Below, one piece after another: positions 1 to 7,331 of a DNA stretch of 64,000 bases (within the stretch, counting starts at the first letter, position 1; every line of letters starts with the position of its first letter). The translations under genes and the position numbers were made by a program. Where the stretch lies: assembly GCF_028736215.1 (NCBI RefSeq), contig NZ_CP117883.1, positions 3,658,001 through 3,722,000 on the forward strand, in the 5' to 3' direction. Source of the DNA: Mucilaginibacter sp. KACC 22773 (GTDB lineage: Bacteria; Bacteroidota; Bacteroidia; Sphingobacteriales; Sphingobacteriaceae). The notes beneath the pieces are model-generated. The model did not search any database, was not told the DNA's origin, and saw only the letters and a list, made by a program, of their open reading frames with translations.

Positions 1-80
1 TAAAACATAAAAATCAGCATAATAATGAAAGATATATTTATTTTTTCCTGGTATGGGCAATGCCTTTTATTTTTAAGCCG

Positions 81-88
81 TAACTTCG
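81..88 (+). promoter_or_regulatory. possible -7 box upstream of the Skp-like gene
   Basis: TAACTTCG resembles the Bacteroidota -7 consensus TAnnTTTG with one mismatch and lies 21 bp before the ATG at 110. No convincing TTG -33 element is visible at the usual spacing, so this is a weak call. Confidence 0.3.
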
Positions 89-109
89 CGGTTTTTAAAT
101 TAATAAATT

Positions 110-676
110 ATGAAGTCACTTATCATCGTCGCCTCTGTTATATTGACCTCGCTTGCCGCAAGCGCGCAAACTGCGCCCGCCGCTGCCAGCGCTGCCAATA
201 CTATCGTTTTTGTTAACTCAGATTCGCTTATTAATAATTACGACTATTATAAAGCTGTAAGATTTAATTTGCAGGACCTTTCGCAAAAAGCCCAGGCCGA
301 AATTACAGCAAAAGGCACTGCGTTTCAAAAGGAAGTAGCCGCTTACCAGAAAAGCGCGTCGTCACTTAACCTGGCACAGCGTACCACTACAGAAAAACGC
401 CTGGCAACAAAACAGCAGACATTGCAGGCCCTTTCTCAAAACACAGCCAAGCAATTACAGGATGAAGAAGCAGAGCAAAATTCAAAGCTGTATGACCATA
501 TAGCGGCATACTTAAAAACTTATACTAAAACAAAAGGCTATAAAATTGTGCTTACCTACTCAAAAGCAAACCCATCCATGCTTTATGGTGACGAAAGCCT
601 TGACGTGACCAAAGAAGTACTTGCCGGGCTAAACGAGGAATATAAAAAGGAAACAGCTCCTGCCCCGGTGAAGTAA
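110..676 (+). CDS. OmpH/Skp-family periplasmic chaperone
   Basis: This 188-residue protein has a cleavable signal peptide (residues 1-20, ending Ala-Ser-Ala-Gln). The mature part follows the Skp/OmpH layout: a short beta strand (TIVFVNSDSLINNYDYY), then a long charged, Ala/Gln/Lys/Glu-rich helical hairpin (about 55-140), then a closing segment with YKIVLTYSKANPSMLYGDESLDVTKEVLAGLN, which matches the family's C-terminal strand and helix. Skp-type proteins bind unfolded outer-membrane proteins in the periplasm. The start was chosen because the signal peptide begins directly at this ATG. The gene stands alone and a clear terminator follows. The length fits the family. The exact client range cannot be told from sequence. 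Confidence 0.85.
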   Translation: MKSLIIVASVILTSLAASAQTAPAAASAANTIVFVNSDSLINNYDYYKAVRFNLQDLSQKAQAEITAKGTAFQKEVAAYQKSASSLNLAQRTTTEKRLATKQQTLQALSQNTAKQLQDEEAEQNSKLYDHIAAYLKTYTKTKGYKIVLTYSKANPSMLYGDESLDVTKEVLAGLNEEYKKETAPAPVK

Positions 677-697
677 GTCAGTAAATCTTCCGTATAT

Positions 698-726
698 GGG
701 TTGTGAAGACTATATTTTCACAACCC
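698..726 (+). terminator. hairpin downstream of the Skp-like gene
   Basis: A perfect 10-bp stem GGGTTGTGAA/TTCACAACCC encloses a 9-nt AT-rich loop 22 bp after the stop codon. There is no T-run after it, so it may protect the 3' end rather than terminate transcription. The better terminator lies 40 bp further on. Confidence 0.45.
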
Positions 727-767
727 TGCCTTGAACATTTTGAGCCTATAACTTTAATGAAAGCAGG

Positions 768-791
768 GCCGGGGGAACCGGCGTTTTTTTT
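768..791 (+). terminator. Rho-independent terminator of the Skp-like gene
   Basis: GCCGG, a GGGAA loop and CCGGC are followed at once by an uninterrupted run of eight T. This is a canonical intrinsic terminator on the + strand. It separates the Skp-like gene from the convergent DUF3592 pair. Confidence 0.8.
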
Positions 792-829
792 ATGTTTAAA
801 GGCAGGGATTTAGGTTGTTTTTTAGCGTC

Positions 830-1243
830 TTAAATAGAGAAGGCAGCAAGGATGACAATAATGCCAGCTGCAGCTATCAAATAACCAACGATATTCCCCC
901 TAAAGTTATCTACTATGTAATTATCCTTTTCGGTTGGATCGTAAATAATTTTCACCTTCTCGCCTACTGAAAACGATGTCGGATTGGAGCCAATAGCCCT
1001 TCGATTGGTTATTGTTTCACCTTTTACGGTTTGATAAGTAAACACAGGGTGATACATCGGCTTACCATCTTCAAAGCTTTCATCAATCCGCACCACCGTC
1101 CCAGGTACACGAATACCATTTTTAAAAAGTTGCCGGCGCAAAATTATTCTTACAACACCAATCCCAACAATAAAGAATCCCAGCATACCAATAATCAGGC
1201 TGCCTTTCGTATTGTCATTGACTGCTTTTATTTCAGAAATCAT
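830..1243 (-). CDS. DUF3592 membrane protein
   Basis: This is a 137-residue protein with two transmembrane helices, at about residues 13-35 and 117-136, flanking a soluble beta-rich domain. That domain carries FKNGIRVPGTVVRIDE, PVFTYQTVKGE and GEKVKIIYDPTEKDNYIVDNF, which are typical of the DUF3592 family. No biochemical function is established for the family. It lies 15 bp downstream of a paralogue on the same strand (1259-1657), so the two are probably co-transcribed products of a tandem duplication. The family assignment is solid from motif order and the role is unknown. Confidence 0.75.
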   Translation of the reverse strand: MISEIKAVNDNTKGSLIIGMLGFFIVGIGVVRIILRRQLFKNGIRVPGTVVRIDESFEDGKPMYHPVFTYQTVKGETITNRRAIGSNPTSFSVGEKVKIIYDPTEKDNYIVDNFRGNIVGYLIAAAGIIVILAAFSI

Positions 1244-1258
1244 TTTTTTTCGTAATTA

Positions 1259-1657
1259 TTACTGATACAATATATAGTATACAACTACACCAATTATTAA
1301 AGCTATCCCGATAGCAATAAATACCGGAGCCAAAAGCTTGCTGTGCCAGTTGTCTATTATAAATTGCTGATTATTATCCGGACTGTATATCACCCTAACG
1401 GTTTCGCCCTCTTTAAATGCAGGCGGGCTGCTGCCAATATCGTATTTTTTAGTTACCCAGTCCTTTTCAAGCGTTACATACCTTATTACCGGATAATAAC
1501 TACTCCCATTACCACTATAGTCATTTTCCATAACCGTACCTTCAACACGGACCCCGTTTTTTAATAATTTACGCCGTTCGGTTATTTTGGCAAAACCCCA
1601 AACAGCTAAAAAAGCACCACCCGCAAAAAGTATAATTTCGTCAATTGTTGCATTCAT
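1259..1657 (-). CDS. DUF3592 membrane protein (paralogue)
   Basis: The 132-residue protein has the same plan as its downstream neighbour. A membrane helix near the N terminus (IILFAGGAFLAVWGFAKI) is followed by LLKNGVRVEGTVMENDYS, a PVIRYVTLE strand, GETVRVIYSPDNNQQFIIDNW and a second C-terminal helix. The two paralogues align over their full length but differ at many positions, so the duplication is not recent. The start codon at 1657 is followed upstream by only about 80 bp before a heptamer array. Any promoter therefore lies in 1658-1740 or transcription reads through from the carboxylase gene. Function unknown. Confidence 0.75.
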   Translation of the reverse strand: MNATIDEIILFAGGAFLAVWGFAKITERRKLLKNGVRVEGTVMENDYSGNGSSYYPVIRYVTLEKDWVTKKYDIGSSPPAFKEGETVRVIYSPDNNQQFIIDNWHSKLLAPVFIAIGIALIIGVVVYYILYQ

Positions 1658-1740
1658 AACACATTTTTTTCTGAACCGCGATTATGCAGATTGGTCAGAT
1701 TTTTTGGATTTTGATTTCGTTCGATTTAACATAATGCCCA

Positions 1741-1826
1741 CTCACAACTCACAACTCACAACTCACAACTCACAACTCACAACTCACAACTCACAACTCA
1801 CAACTCACAACTCACAACTCACAACT
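1741..1826. repeat. heptanucleotide tandem array (CTCACAA)n
   Basis: About 12.3 perfect copies of CTCACAA (on the other strand TTGTGAG) run without interruption. The last two bases of the array also form part of the carboxylase stop codon (TAG on the - strand, 1825-1827). Read as protein it gives a meaningless THNSQLT repeat. No mismatch is visible between copies, which points to recent slippage expansion. Confidence 0.95.
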
Positions 1827-3453
1827 AAGTCTGTATCACCCCCACATTAAACGCTTTTTCAATAGGTGAATGGTTGGCAGCTTCTATCCCCATAGATATT
1901 ACTTTACGGGTTTCCAGCGGGTCGATAATACCATCAACCCAAAGCCTTGCCGCTGCGTAGTATGGTGTGGTTTGGCTGTTATACCTATCGGTGGTTTGTT
2001 TTAACAGTTCCTGCTCCTTTACCTCATCTACCAGCTCCCCTTTGGCCTTTAACCCTGCCGACTGCATTTGCACCAGCACCTTGGCTGCCTGCGCGCCGCC
2101 CATAACGGCTATTTTTGCCGATGGCCAGGCATATATCAGCCGTGGATCGTAGGCCTTGCCGCACATGGCATAGTTACCTGCGCCGTAGGAGTTACCTATA
2201 ACTATGGTAAACTTGGGCACTACCGAATTGGCTACCGCGTTTACCATTTTGGCACCATCTTTTATAATGCCCCCCTGTTCGCTGCGGCTGCCTACCATAA
2301 AACCGGTAACGTCCTGCAAAAACACCAGCGGAATTTTCTTTTGGTTGCAGTTCATAATAAAACGGGTTGCCTTATCGGCCGAGTCGGAATAGATGACGCC
2401 GCCAAACTGCATTTCTCCTTTCTTTGATTTAATCACCTTGCGCTGGTTAGCCACAATGCCTACCGCCCAGCCATCAACCCGGCCCAGGCCGCAAATGATA
2501 GATTGGCCATAACCTTCCTTATATTCTTCAAAAGCCGAATCGTCCAGTAACCGTAATATAATCTCGCGCATATCGTAAGCCTTCTCGCGGTTATCGGGCA
2601 AAATGCCGTAAATATCTTTGGGGTCTAACTTTGGTGCAACCGGCTTAATCCTGTCGAACCCGGCCTTGTTATAGTCGCCCACCATGCCCATGATATTACG
2701 GATAGAATCGAGGCAAGCCTGGTCGTTAGGTTGTTTATAATCGGTAACGCCCGAAATTTCGCAATGCGTGGTAGCGCCGCCCAGGGTTTCGTTATCCACA
2801 TCCTCGCCTATGGCCGATTTTACCAGGTACGATCCTGCCAGGAAAACCGATCCGGTGCCCTCTACAATCATAGCCTCATCGCTCATGATAGGTAAATACG
2901 CGCCACCGGCCACGCATGAGCCCATAATGGCCGAAATCTGGACGATACCCATACTGCTCATCATGGCATTATTCCTAAAAATACGGCCGAAATGTTCTTT
3001 ATCCGGGAATATCTCATCCTGCAAAGGCAAATACACTCCTGCCGAATCTACCAGGTAAATGATAGGCAGCCGGTTTTCCATAGCTATTTCCTGCGCGCGT
3101 AAATTTTTCTTTGCGGTTATCGGGAACCAGGCGCCGGCCTTTACCGTGGCATCATTGGCCACAATTACACATTGCCTGCCCGATACATAGCCAATACCGC
3201 AAATAACACCACCAGACGGGCAGCCGCCATGCTCGGCATACATGCCATCGGCAGTAAACGCGCCAACCTCCAGCCAGGGTTTATCTTTATCTATCAAATA
3301 GGCCACCCGCTCGCGCGCCAGCATTTTGCCTTTTTCTTTTTGTTTCAAAGCAGCCTTTTCGCCACCACCCAGGTAAACTTTTTTAAGCCGGGTTTTAAGC
3401 TCATAAACAAGCTGCTTGTTTATATCTTCATTTATATTGAATGACAGATCCAT
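1825..3453 (-). CDS. acyl-CoA carboxylase beta (carboxyltransferase) subunit
   Basis: The 542-residue protein is the carboxyltransferase subunit of a biotin-dependent acyl-CoA carboxylase, moving CO2 from carboxybiotin to an acyl-CoA in the cytoplasm. Both crotonase-like halves are present. The N half has the GGxxSGGVICGIGYVSGR region and GSCVAGGAYLPIMSDEAMIVEGTGSVFLAG. The C half has GVIYSDSADKATRFI, PLVFLQDVTGFMVG and GNSYGAGNYAMCGKAYDPR. Motifs such as LPLQDEIFPDKEHFGRIFRNNAMMSSMGI and the LGGATTHCEISGVTDY stretch look most like 3-methylcrotonyl-CoA carboxylase beta (leucine breakdown), though propionyl-CoA carboxylase cannot be excluded. No alpha/biotin subunit gene is next to it. The gene sits between two different 7-bp arrays. 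Confidence 0.88.
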   Translation of the reverse strand: MDLSFNINEDINKQLVYELKTRLKKVYLGGGEKAALKQKEKGKMLARERVAYLIDKDKPWLEVGAFTADGMYAEHGGCPSGGVICGIGYVSGRQCVIVANDATVKAGAWFPITAKKNLRAQEIAMENRLPIIYLVDSAGVYLPLQDEIFPDKEHFGRIFRNNAMMSSMGIVQISAIMGSCVAGGAYLPIMSDEAMIVEGTGSVFLAGSYLVKSAIGEDVDNETLGGATTHCEISGVTDYKQPNDQACLDSIRNIMGMVGDYNKAGFDRIKPVAPKLDPKDIYGILPDNREKAYDMREIILRLLDDSAFEEYKEGYGQSIICGLGRVDGWAVGIVANQRKVIKSKKGEMQFGGVIYSDSADKATRFIMNCNQKKIPLVFLQDVTGFMVGSRSEQGGIIKDGAKMVNAVANSVVPKFTIVIGNSYGAGNYAMCGKAYDPRLIYAWPSAKIAVMGGAQAAKVLVQMQSAGLKAKGELVDEVKEQELLKQTTDRYNSQTTPYYAAARLWVDGIIDPLETRKVISMGIEAANHSPIEKAFNVGVIQT

Positions 3454-3521
3454 AATTGGTATATAATAGAAAACGTAATTTAGGGATAATTACCGTTGTA
3501 AAGATAATTTTTAGTTTTCAT

Positions 3522-3621
3522 TTGGTCATTGGTCATTGGTCATTGGTCATTGGTCATTGGTCATTGGTCATTGGTCATTGGTCATTGGTCATTGGTCATT
3601 GGTCATTGGTCATTGGTCATT
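3522..3621. repeat. heptanucleotide tandem array (TTGGTCA)n
   Basis: About 14 perfect head-to-tail copies of TTGGTCA lie in the upstream region of the carboxylase gene. The unit length is the same as in the array at 1741-1826 but the unit differs. Conceptual translation gives the GHWSLVI repeat often mis-annotated as protein in Bacteroidota genomes. About 50 bp further on, diverged copies occur in the opposite orientation. Confidence 0.95.
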
Positions 3622-3671
3622 TAAGGGCAAGTTTGATTGGCAACGATTGTTTTAATTTTTTTAATAAATAC

Positions 3672-3716
3672 ACCAATGACAAGCGCAGCGTCAATGACTA
3701 ATGACAAATGACAAAC
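3672..3716. repeat. degenerate inverted copies of the TTGGTCA heptamer
   Basis: Read on the - strand this stretch contains TTTGTCA, TTTGTCA, TTAGTCA and a final TTGTCATTGG, all one or two bases from the TTGGTCA unit of the perfect array. They are inverted relative to that array and separated from it by about 50 bp, so the two could form a long imperfect hairpin. Probably decayed remnants of an earlier array. Confidence 0.65.
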
Positions 3717-3810
3717 CAGTAGCACTACGCTTAAAATAGCGTAAAAACACGTATATATATTTACCTGAATCCATATAGCTTTACTTCACAATTACTTAGC
3801 CCCGTCTGTC

Positions 3811-4584
3811 ATGATACAAAAAACTCAACACTACGGCTGGACACCCGACCTGCCCGATCACCGCGATTTAAGATATGCCATAGTTAGACCCGAAGCTTTA
3901 GCCAAGCCGCTACCACCAATGGTTGACATGCGGCTGCAATGCCCGCCCGTTTATGATCAGGGCCAATTAGGTTCATGTACGGCCAATGCCATAGGCGGCG
4001 CTTTTCAGTTTGAACTCATGAGGCAAAAATTGCCGGTTTTTAATCCATCGCGCCTGTTTATTTATTATAACGAACGGGTGCTGGAAGGCACTGTAAGCCA
4101 GGACAGCGGGGCCCAGCTGCGCGATGGCATAAAATCGGTAGCCACATTGGGTGTTTGCGACGAAAAACTTTGGCCGTACAACATCAAGAAGTTTGCCAAA
4201 AAGCCAACAAAAACATCATTTACAAAGGCAAAAAAAAGTCAGGCCCTGCAATATACCCGTCTAAATAATATGAATATCAGCGAGCTCAAATCGTGCCTCG
4301 CTACCGGCAATCCTTTTGTTTTTGGGTTTACGGTGTACCAAAGCTTTGAAAGTGCTACAGTTGCACAAACCGGCGTACTACCCATGCCTTCAAAAACCGA
4401 AAGTGTTTTGGGTGGCCACGCGGTTATGGCTGCCGGGTACGACGATAGTAAAAAAGCATTCATTATCCGCAACAGCTGGGGCGATGCCTGGGGACAAAAA
4501 GGCTATTTTTTAATGCCCTATGATTACATTACCAGTACTGACCTTGCAGATGACTTTTGGACAATAACGCAGGTAGAAGGGTAA
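3811..4584 (+). CDS. C1 (papain-like) family peptidase
   Basis: The 257-residue protein is a cysteine peptidase of the papain clan with the full catalytic set. The Gln of the oxyanion hole (Q50) and nucleophile Cys56 lie in DQGQLGSCTANA, His203 in GGHAVMAAGYDD and Asn221 in RNSWGDAWGQKGYF. There is no signal peptide and no long inhibitory propeptide. The N terminus GWTPDLPDHRD leads straight into the VDMRLQCPPVYDQG segment, as in many bacterial C1A-like proteins. It may act in the cytoplasm or be exported another way; the substrate is unknown. It is a single gene on the + strand facing the desaturase gene. Confidence 0.85.
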   Translation: MIQKTQHYGWTPDLPDHRDLRYAIVRPEALAKPLPPMVDMRLQCPPVYDQGQLGSCTANAIGGAFQFELMRQKLPVFNPSRLFIYYNERVLEGTVSQDSGAQLRDGIKSVATLGVCDEKLWPYNIKKFAKKPTKTSFTKAKKSQALQYTRLNNMNISELKSCLATGNPFVFGFTVYQSFESATVAQTGVLPMPSKTESVLGGHAVMAAGYDDSKKAFIIRNSWGDAWGQKGYFLMPYDYITSTDLADDFWTITQVEG

Positions 4585-4670
4585 TTTGGGACGTATTTAA
4601 TATGACATGGTAACCACGACAGTACTTTTCATTTACTGAGCTCTTGGTGCCGACAATCAACTTCACCTTA

Positions 4671-4743
4671 GGTAGTTACCGGCCTGAAAGCGTTTTATTA
4701 TTGATTTTATTATTGATCTTATTTAGTTCGGGCCGGCACTACC
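4671..4743. terminator. imperfect inverted repeat between convergent genes
   Basis: Arms at 4671-4688 and 4727-4743 (GGTAGT...CCGGCC.GAA and its complement, with a G-U pair and one bulge) enclose a 38-nt AT-rich loop with long T stretches. The element lies between the C1 peptidase gene and the convergent desaturase gene and touches the desaturase stop codon. It is likely a two-way transcription end. Confidence 0.5.
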
Positions 4744-5472
4744 TCATGCTTTTCTTAAGGTGATGATGCGCATCCAGTGCATTAGCTTCATAACCGGGTA
4801 AACCGGGTCTATCTCAAACCATTTTTTCCCAAAATTGGCACTATTTGGGTGCTTATGGTGGTTGTTCTGGAACAACTCGCCCAGCATCAAAAAATCAAAT
4901 GGCGTTGTATTTTTTGATTTATCATCATTTTCAAAATTTCTGTACCCATACTTATGGCCACACCAGTTAACAATAGCGCCATGGATAGGCCCCATCATAA
5001 AATGTACGGGCAATAATAAAAACATCCACCAATGGGCAGCAAAAAAAATGTAAAAGCAGGCATACGCCGCGCCAAAAAGCAGTCTTGATAATATCGAAGA
5101 GCCCATGCGGTCAACTATCGGCCATTCAGGGTAATACCCCGGGAATTGTATCTCGGGATTTTTGCTCCGTTTTACGTAATCACCAAAAGTTTTAATAGTA
5201 TGCTTCATCATTTGATAAACATCTGCAAAGAAATGCGGCGAATGCGGATCTTTTTCTGTATCGCTGAAAGCATGGTGCTGGCGGTGCATCATGGCATAAG
5301 CCCGCGGGTTTAAAAACGAAGTGCCCTCGAAAAGATAGGCCATCAGATAAAATATGCGTTCCCAGAATTTATTTGTGGTAAACATTCGGTGCGAAGCATA
5401 CCTGTGTTGGAAGAAAGTTTGAAAAAATAGCGATAGAAACCAGTGCGCGATAAAAAAAATAAGTATGGCCAT
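4744..5472 (-). CDS. membrane fatty acid (acyl-CoA type) desaturase
   Basis: This is an integral-membrane di-iron desaturase that introduces a cis double bond into fatty acyl chains. The three histidine clusters of the family are visible: HRYASH, HRQHH and NNHHKHP, with an extra GHKYGYRN motif. Four hydrophobic segments flank them. The start is taken at the Met beginning AILIFFIAHWFLSLFFQTFF (243 aa), because known bacterial relatives begin at the first membrane helix. The reading frame stays open to an ATG at 5595, which would add 41 residues without family resemblance. It is alone on its strand, and a terminator upstream closes the FBPase unit. The exact acyl substrate and double-bond position are not readable. 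Confidence 0.82.
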   Translation of the reverse strand: MAILIFFIAHWFLSLFFQTFFQHRYASHRMFTTNKFWERIFYLMAYLFEGTSFLNPRAYAMMHRQHHAFSDTEKDPHSPHFFADVYQMMKHTIKTFGDYVKRSKNPEIQFPGYYPEWPIVDRMGSSILSRLLFGAAYACFYIFFAAHWWMFLLLPVHFMMGPIHGAIVNWCGHKYGYRNFENDDKSKNTTPFDFLMLGELFQNNHHKHPNSANFGKKWFEIDPVYPVMKLMHWMRIITLRKA

Positions 5473-5745
5473 AAAAATAGCGTTAATAGTAATAGATAAC
5501 AGGCACGGATTTCCTATGGCTGTTGATGGGCTTAGAAAACAGAGAGGGAATGGTTCACTGTTGGCCTGAATTTGCCTGATGGAGACATCATGCATAATGA
5601 TTAAGCTGCATTTGTCATCGAACCGGTAAACGTTTGTGGATGTTGCGCCAGAAACAGCAGGTACTTAGTAAATCTCTAAGGATTACGTTATAGATTAAAC
5701 TGTTAACCGGATTATTTATTGTGGCATAAGCGGTATGGCAACATA

Positions 5746-5780
5746 ATAAAAAAGCACCCTCCGTTAAAGGAAGATGCTTT
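5746..5780 (-). terminator. Rho-independent terminator of the FBPase gene
   Basis: On the - strand AAAGCATCTTCC pairs with GGAGGGTGCTTT (12-bp stem with two G-U pairs) around a 6-nt loop, and is followed by TTTTTTATT. It lies about 80 bp beyond the FBPase stop codon in the right orientation. Confidence 0.75.
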
Positions 5781-5860
5781 ATGAATAAGTTTATGCGATT
5801 AATCGGATGGCTTTCCTTAAGTGCAGGTTATAATATAGCGTCCTAAACAACCAATTTATG

Positions 5861-6889
5861 CTAAACCAAGGCAACAGCACTTTTAGGTGAAAAAGAATTC
5901 ATAAACTCCTGCGCTCTTTTTACCATTAACTTCGATCCTATAAATATAGCCGAACGCTGATGGAGCTGCTCTACTTCAATATCCAAAATTCTGTCGTATC
6001 CGTTAGTAGCCAAACCACCTGCCTGCTCCACAATAAACGCCATCGGGTTGCACTCGTAAACCAGGCGAAGTTTTCCATTTTTATACTGTGCTGTGGTTGG
6101 GTAAATAAATATGCCCCCCTTTATTAAATTACGGTGAATATCTGCAATCATCGATCCGGTGTACCTTGAAGTATACGGCCTATTGGTGATATCATCTTCT
6201 ACCTGGCAATATTTAATATATTTTTTAACGCCTTCGGGCAAATGGGTGTAGTATCCTTCGTTTATAGAATAAGTATTACCTTCGGCAGGAATACTCATTT
6301 CGGGGTGCGACAAGCAAAACTCTCCAATTGAGGGATCAAGTGTAAAACCGTTTACCCCCTTGCCTGTGGTATATACCAACATAGTGGATGAGCCATAAAT
6401 TACATATCCCGCTGCTACTTGTTCGGTACCATTCTGCAAAACATCCTGAAGCGTTGCTTTACCTTCGTTCGATTTTCTGCGGTAAATAGAAAATATAGTG
6501 CCAACACTTACATTTACATCAATATTAGATGAACCATCCAGGGGGTCAATAGCCACAATATATTTGGCGTTTTTTGATATCTCAGAGTCGATATAAATAT
6601 GTTCTTCATTCTCTTCAGAAACAACAATACAACATTCACCGCCGCTTTGCAATGCCGAAATGAACTGTTCGTTTGCATATATATCCATTTTTTTCTGGTG
6701 CTCCCCGTGTGAATTGGTTTCGCCTGTTTCGCCAATGATATCAATCAGCCCGGCTTTATTAATTTCGCGGTTTACAATTTTTGCTGCGATACCTAAATCG
6801 CGTAAAAGCCGCGAAAGTTCGCCTTTGGCATACGGAAAATCGGCCTGCTTCTCTATAATAAATTGCCCTAACGTTTTTACTGTCTTCAT
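5861..6889 (-). CDS. fbp: fructose-1,6-bisphosphatase, class I
   Basis: This is the cytoplasmic gluconeogenic phosphatase that converts fructose-1,6-bisphosphate to fructose-6-phosphate. The 342-residue protein has the class I signature: the metal site SEENEEHIY and DPLDGSSNIDVNVSVGTIFSIYR, the substrate loop SRYTGSMIADIHRNLIKGGIFIYP, and KLRLVYECNPMAFIVEQAGG near the C terminus. The start at 6889 (MKTVKTLGQFIIE) was chosen because the family begins there. An earlier in-frame ATG at 6922 would sit inside a palindrome and overlap the predicted promoter. It is a single gene. It is relevant to growth on pectin sugars that enter metabolism as triose phosphates. Confidence 0.95.
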   Translation of the reverse strand: MKTVKTLGQFIIEKQADFPYAKGELSRLLRDLGIAAKIVNREINKAGLIDIIGETGETNSHGEHQKKMDIYANEQFISALQSGGECCIVVSEENEEHIYIDSEISKNAKYIVAIDPLDGSSNIDVNVSVGTIFSIYRRKSNEGKATLQDVLQNGTEQVAAGYVIYGSSTMLVYTTGKGVNGFTLDPSIGEFCLSHPEMSIPAEGNTYSINEGYYTHLPEGVKKYIKYCQVEDDITNRPYTSRYTGSMIADIHRNLIKGGIFIYPTTAQYKNGKLRLVYECNPMAFIVEQAGGLATNGYDRILDIEVEQLHQRSAIFIGSKLMVKRAQEFMNSFSPKSAVALV

Positions 6890-6907
6890 ATAGATTGTTT
6901 TTAGTTT

Positions 6908-6915
6908 CAAAAATA
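6908..6915 (-). promoter_or_regulatory. -7 promoter element of fbp
   Basis: On the - strand this reads TATTTTTG, a full match to TAnnTTTG. A TTTG 17 bp further upstream could serve as the -33 element, slightly closer than usual. It leaves a leader of only about a dozen bases before the ATG at 6889. Confidence 0.45.
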
Positions 6916-6917
6916 AA

Positions 6918-6944
6918 GACACTCTTTGTGCACAAAGCAGTGTC
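6918..6944. promoter_or_regulatory. 27-bp palindrome over the fbp promoter (possible operator)
   Basis: The core CTTTGTGCACAAAG (6924-6937) is a perfect 14-bp palindrome. It is extended by GACACT/AGTGTC arms with one unpaired base. It covers the spacer and -33 element of the predicted fbp promoter, where a dimeric repressor would be expected to bind. No regulator can be named. Confidence 0.5.
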
Positions 6945-7331
6945 GCAGGTAAAAGTTAAAATTGGTGGCGCCGACTACCTTAATGCGCCAGCCTGCAATT
7001 AGCTATTTATTGCTATAACTATCTAAAAACCTTTTTACTAAGGTAATTGGAGACCAAAGCACAACTGTCATGCACTGTCTTAGAACTCAAATTCTTCTAC
7101 GCCGATGCGTTCCAGGCTGTCCAGTAACTTTTATACTTAAAGTTCAAATATCCCGACCCTATTTCTCAACCAGGCGTTATTATCTTTAGATAAGATCGTA
7201 CAATAATTTGATAACAGATAGATAAAAACCATATGCGCCTTTACACATCTTTGTTTCATACCAAGTATACAATCAGTCCGGTACTTTCAAGAGTGTGGTT
7301 ATCAATTTTCAACAGCGTATATCTATATATA

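Larger units (their letters stand above)
6890..7331. other. divergent control region between fbp and the acid-sugar operon
   Basis: These 442 bp contain no credible gene. The fbp-proximal end holds a promoter and palindrome (separate entries). The other end leads to the + strand operon. I could not find a full -33/-7 pair there; CATCTTTG at 7247-7254 is one base off a -7 box. Confidence 0.6.

Noticed and set aside
1587..1850. Open frame encoding THNSQLT repeats
   Set aside because: It is only the translation of the CTCACAA heptamer array and antisense DNA of the DUF3592 gene.
1741..3621. CRISPR arrays
   Set aside because: Both arrays are contiguous 7-bp repeats with no spacers, and no cas genes are present.
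3456..3701. Open frame encoding GHWSLVI repeats
   Set aside because: It is the translation of the TTGGTCA array, with no start signals or protein-like composition outside the repeat.
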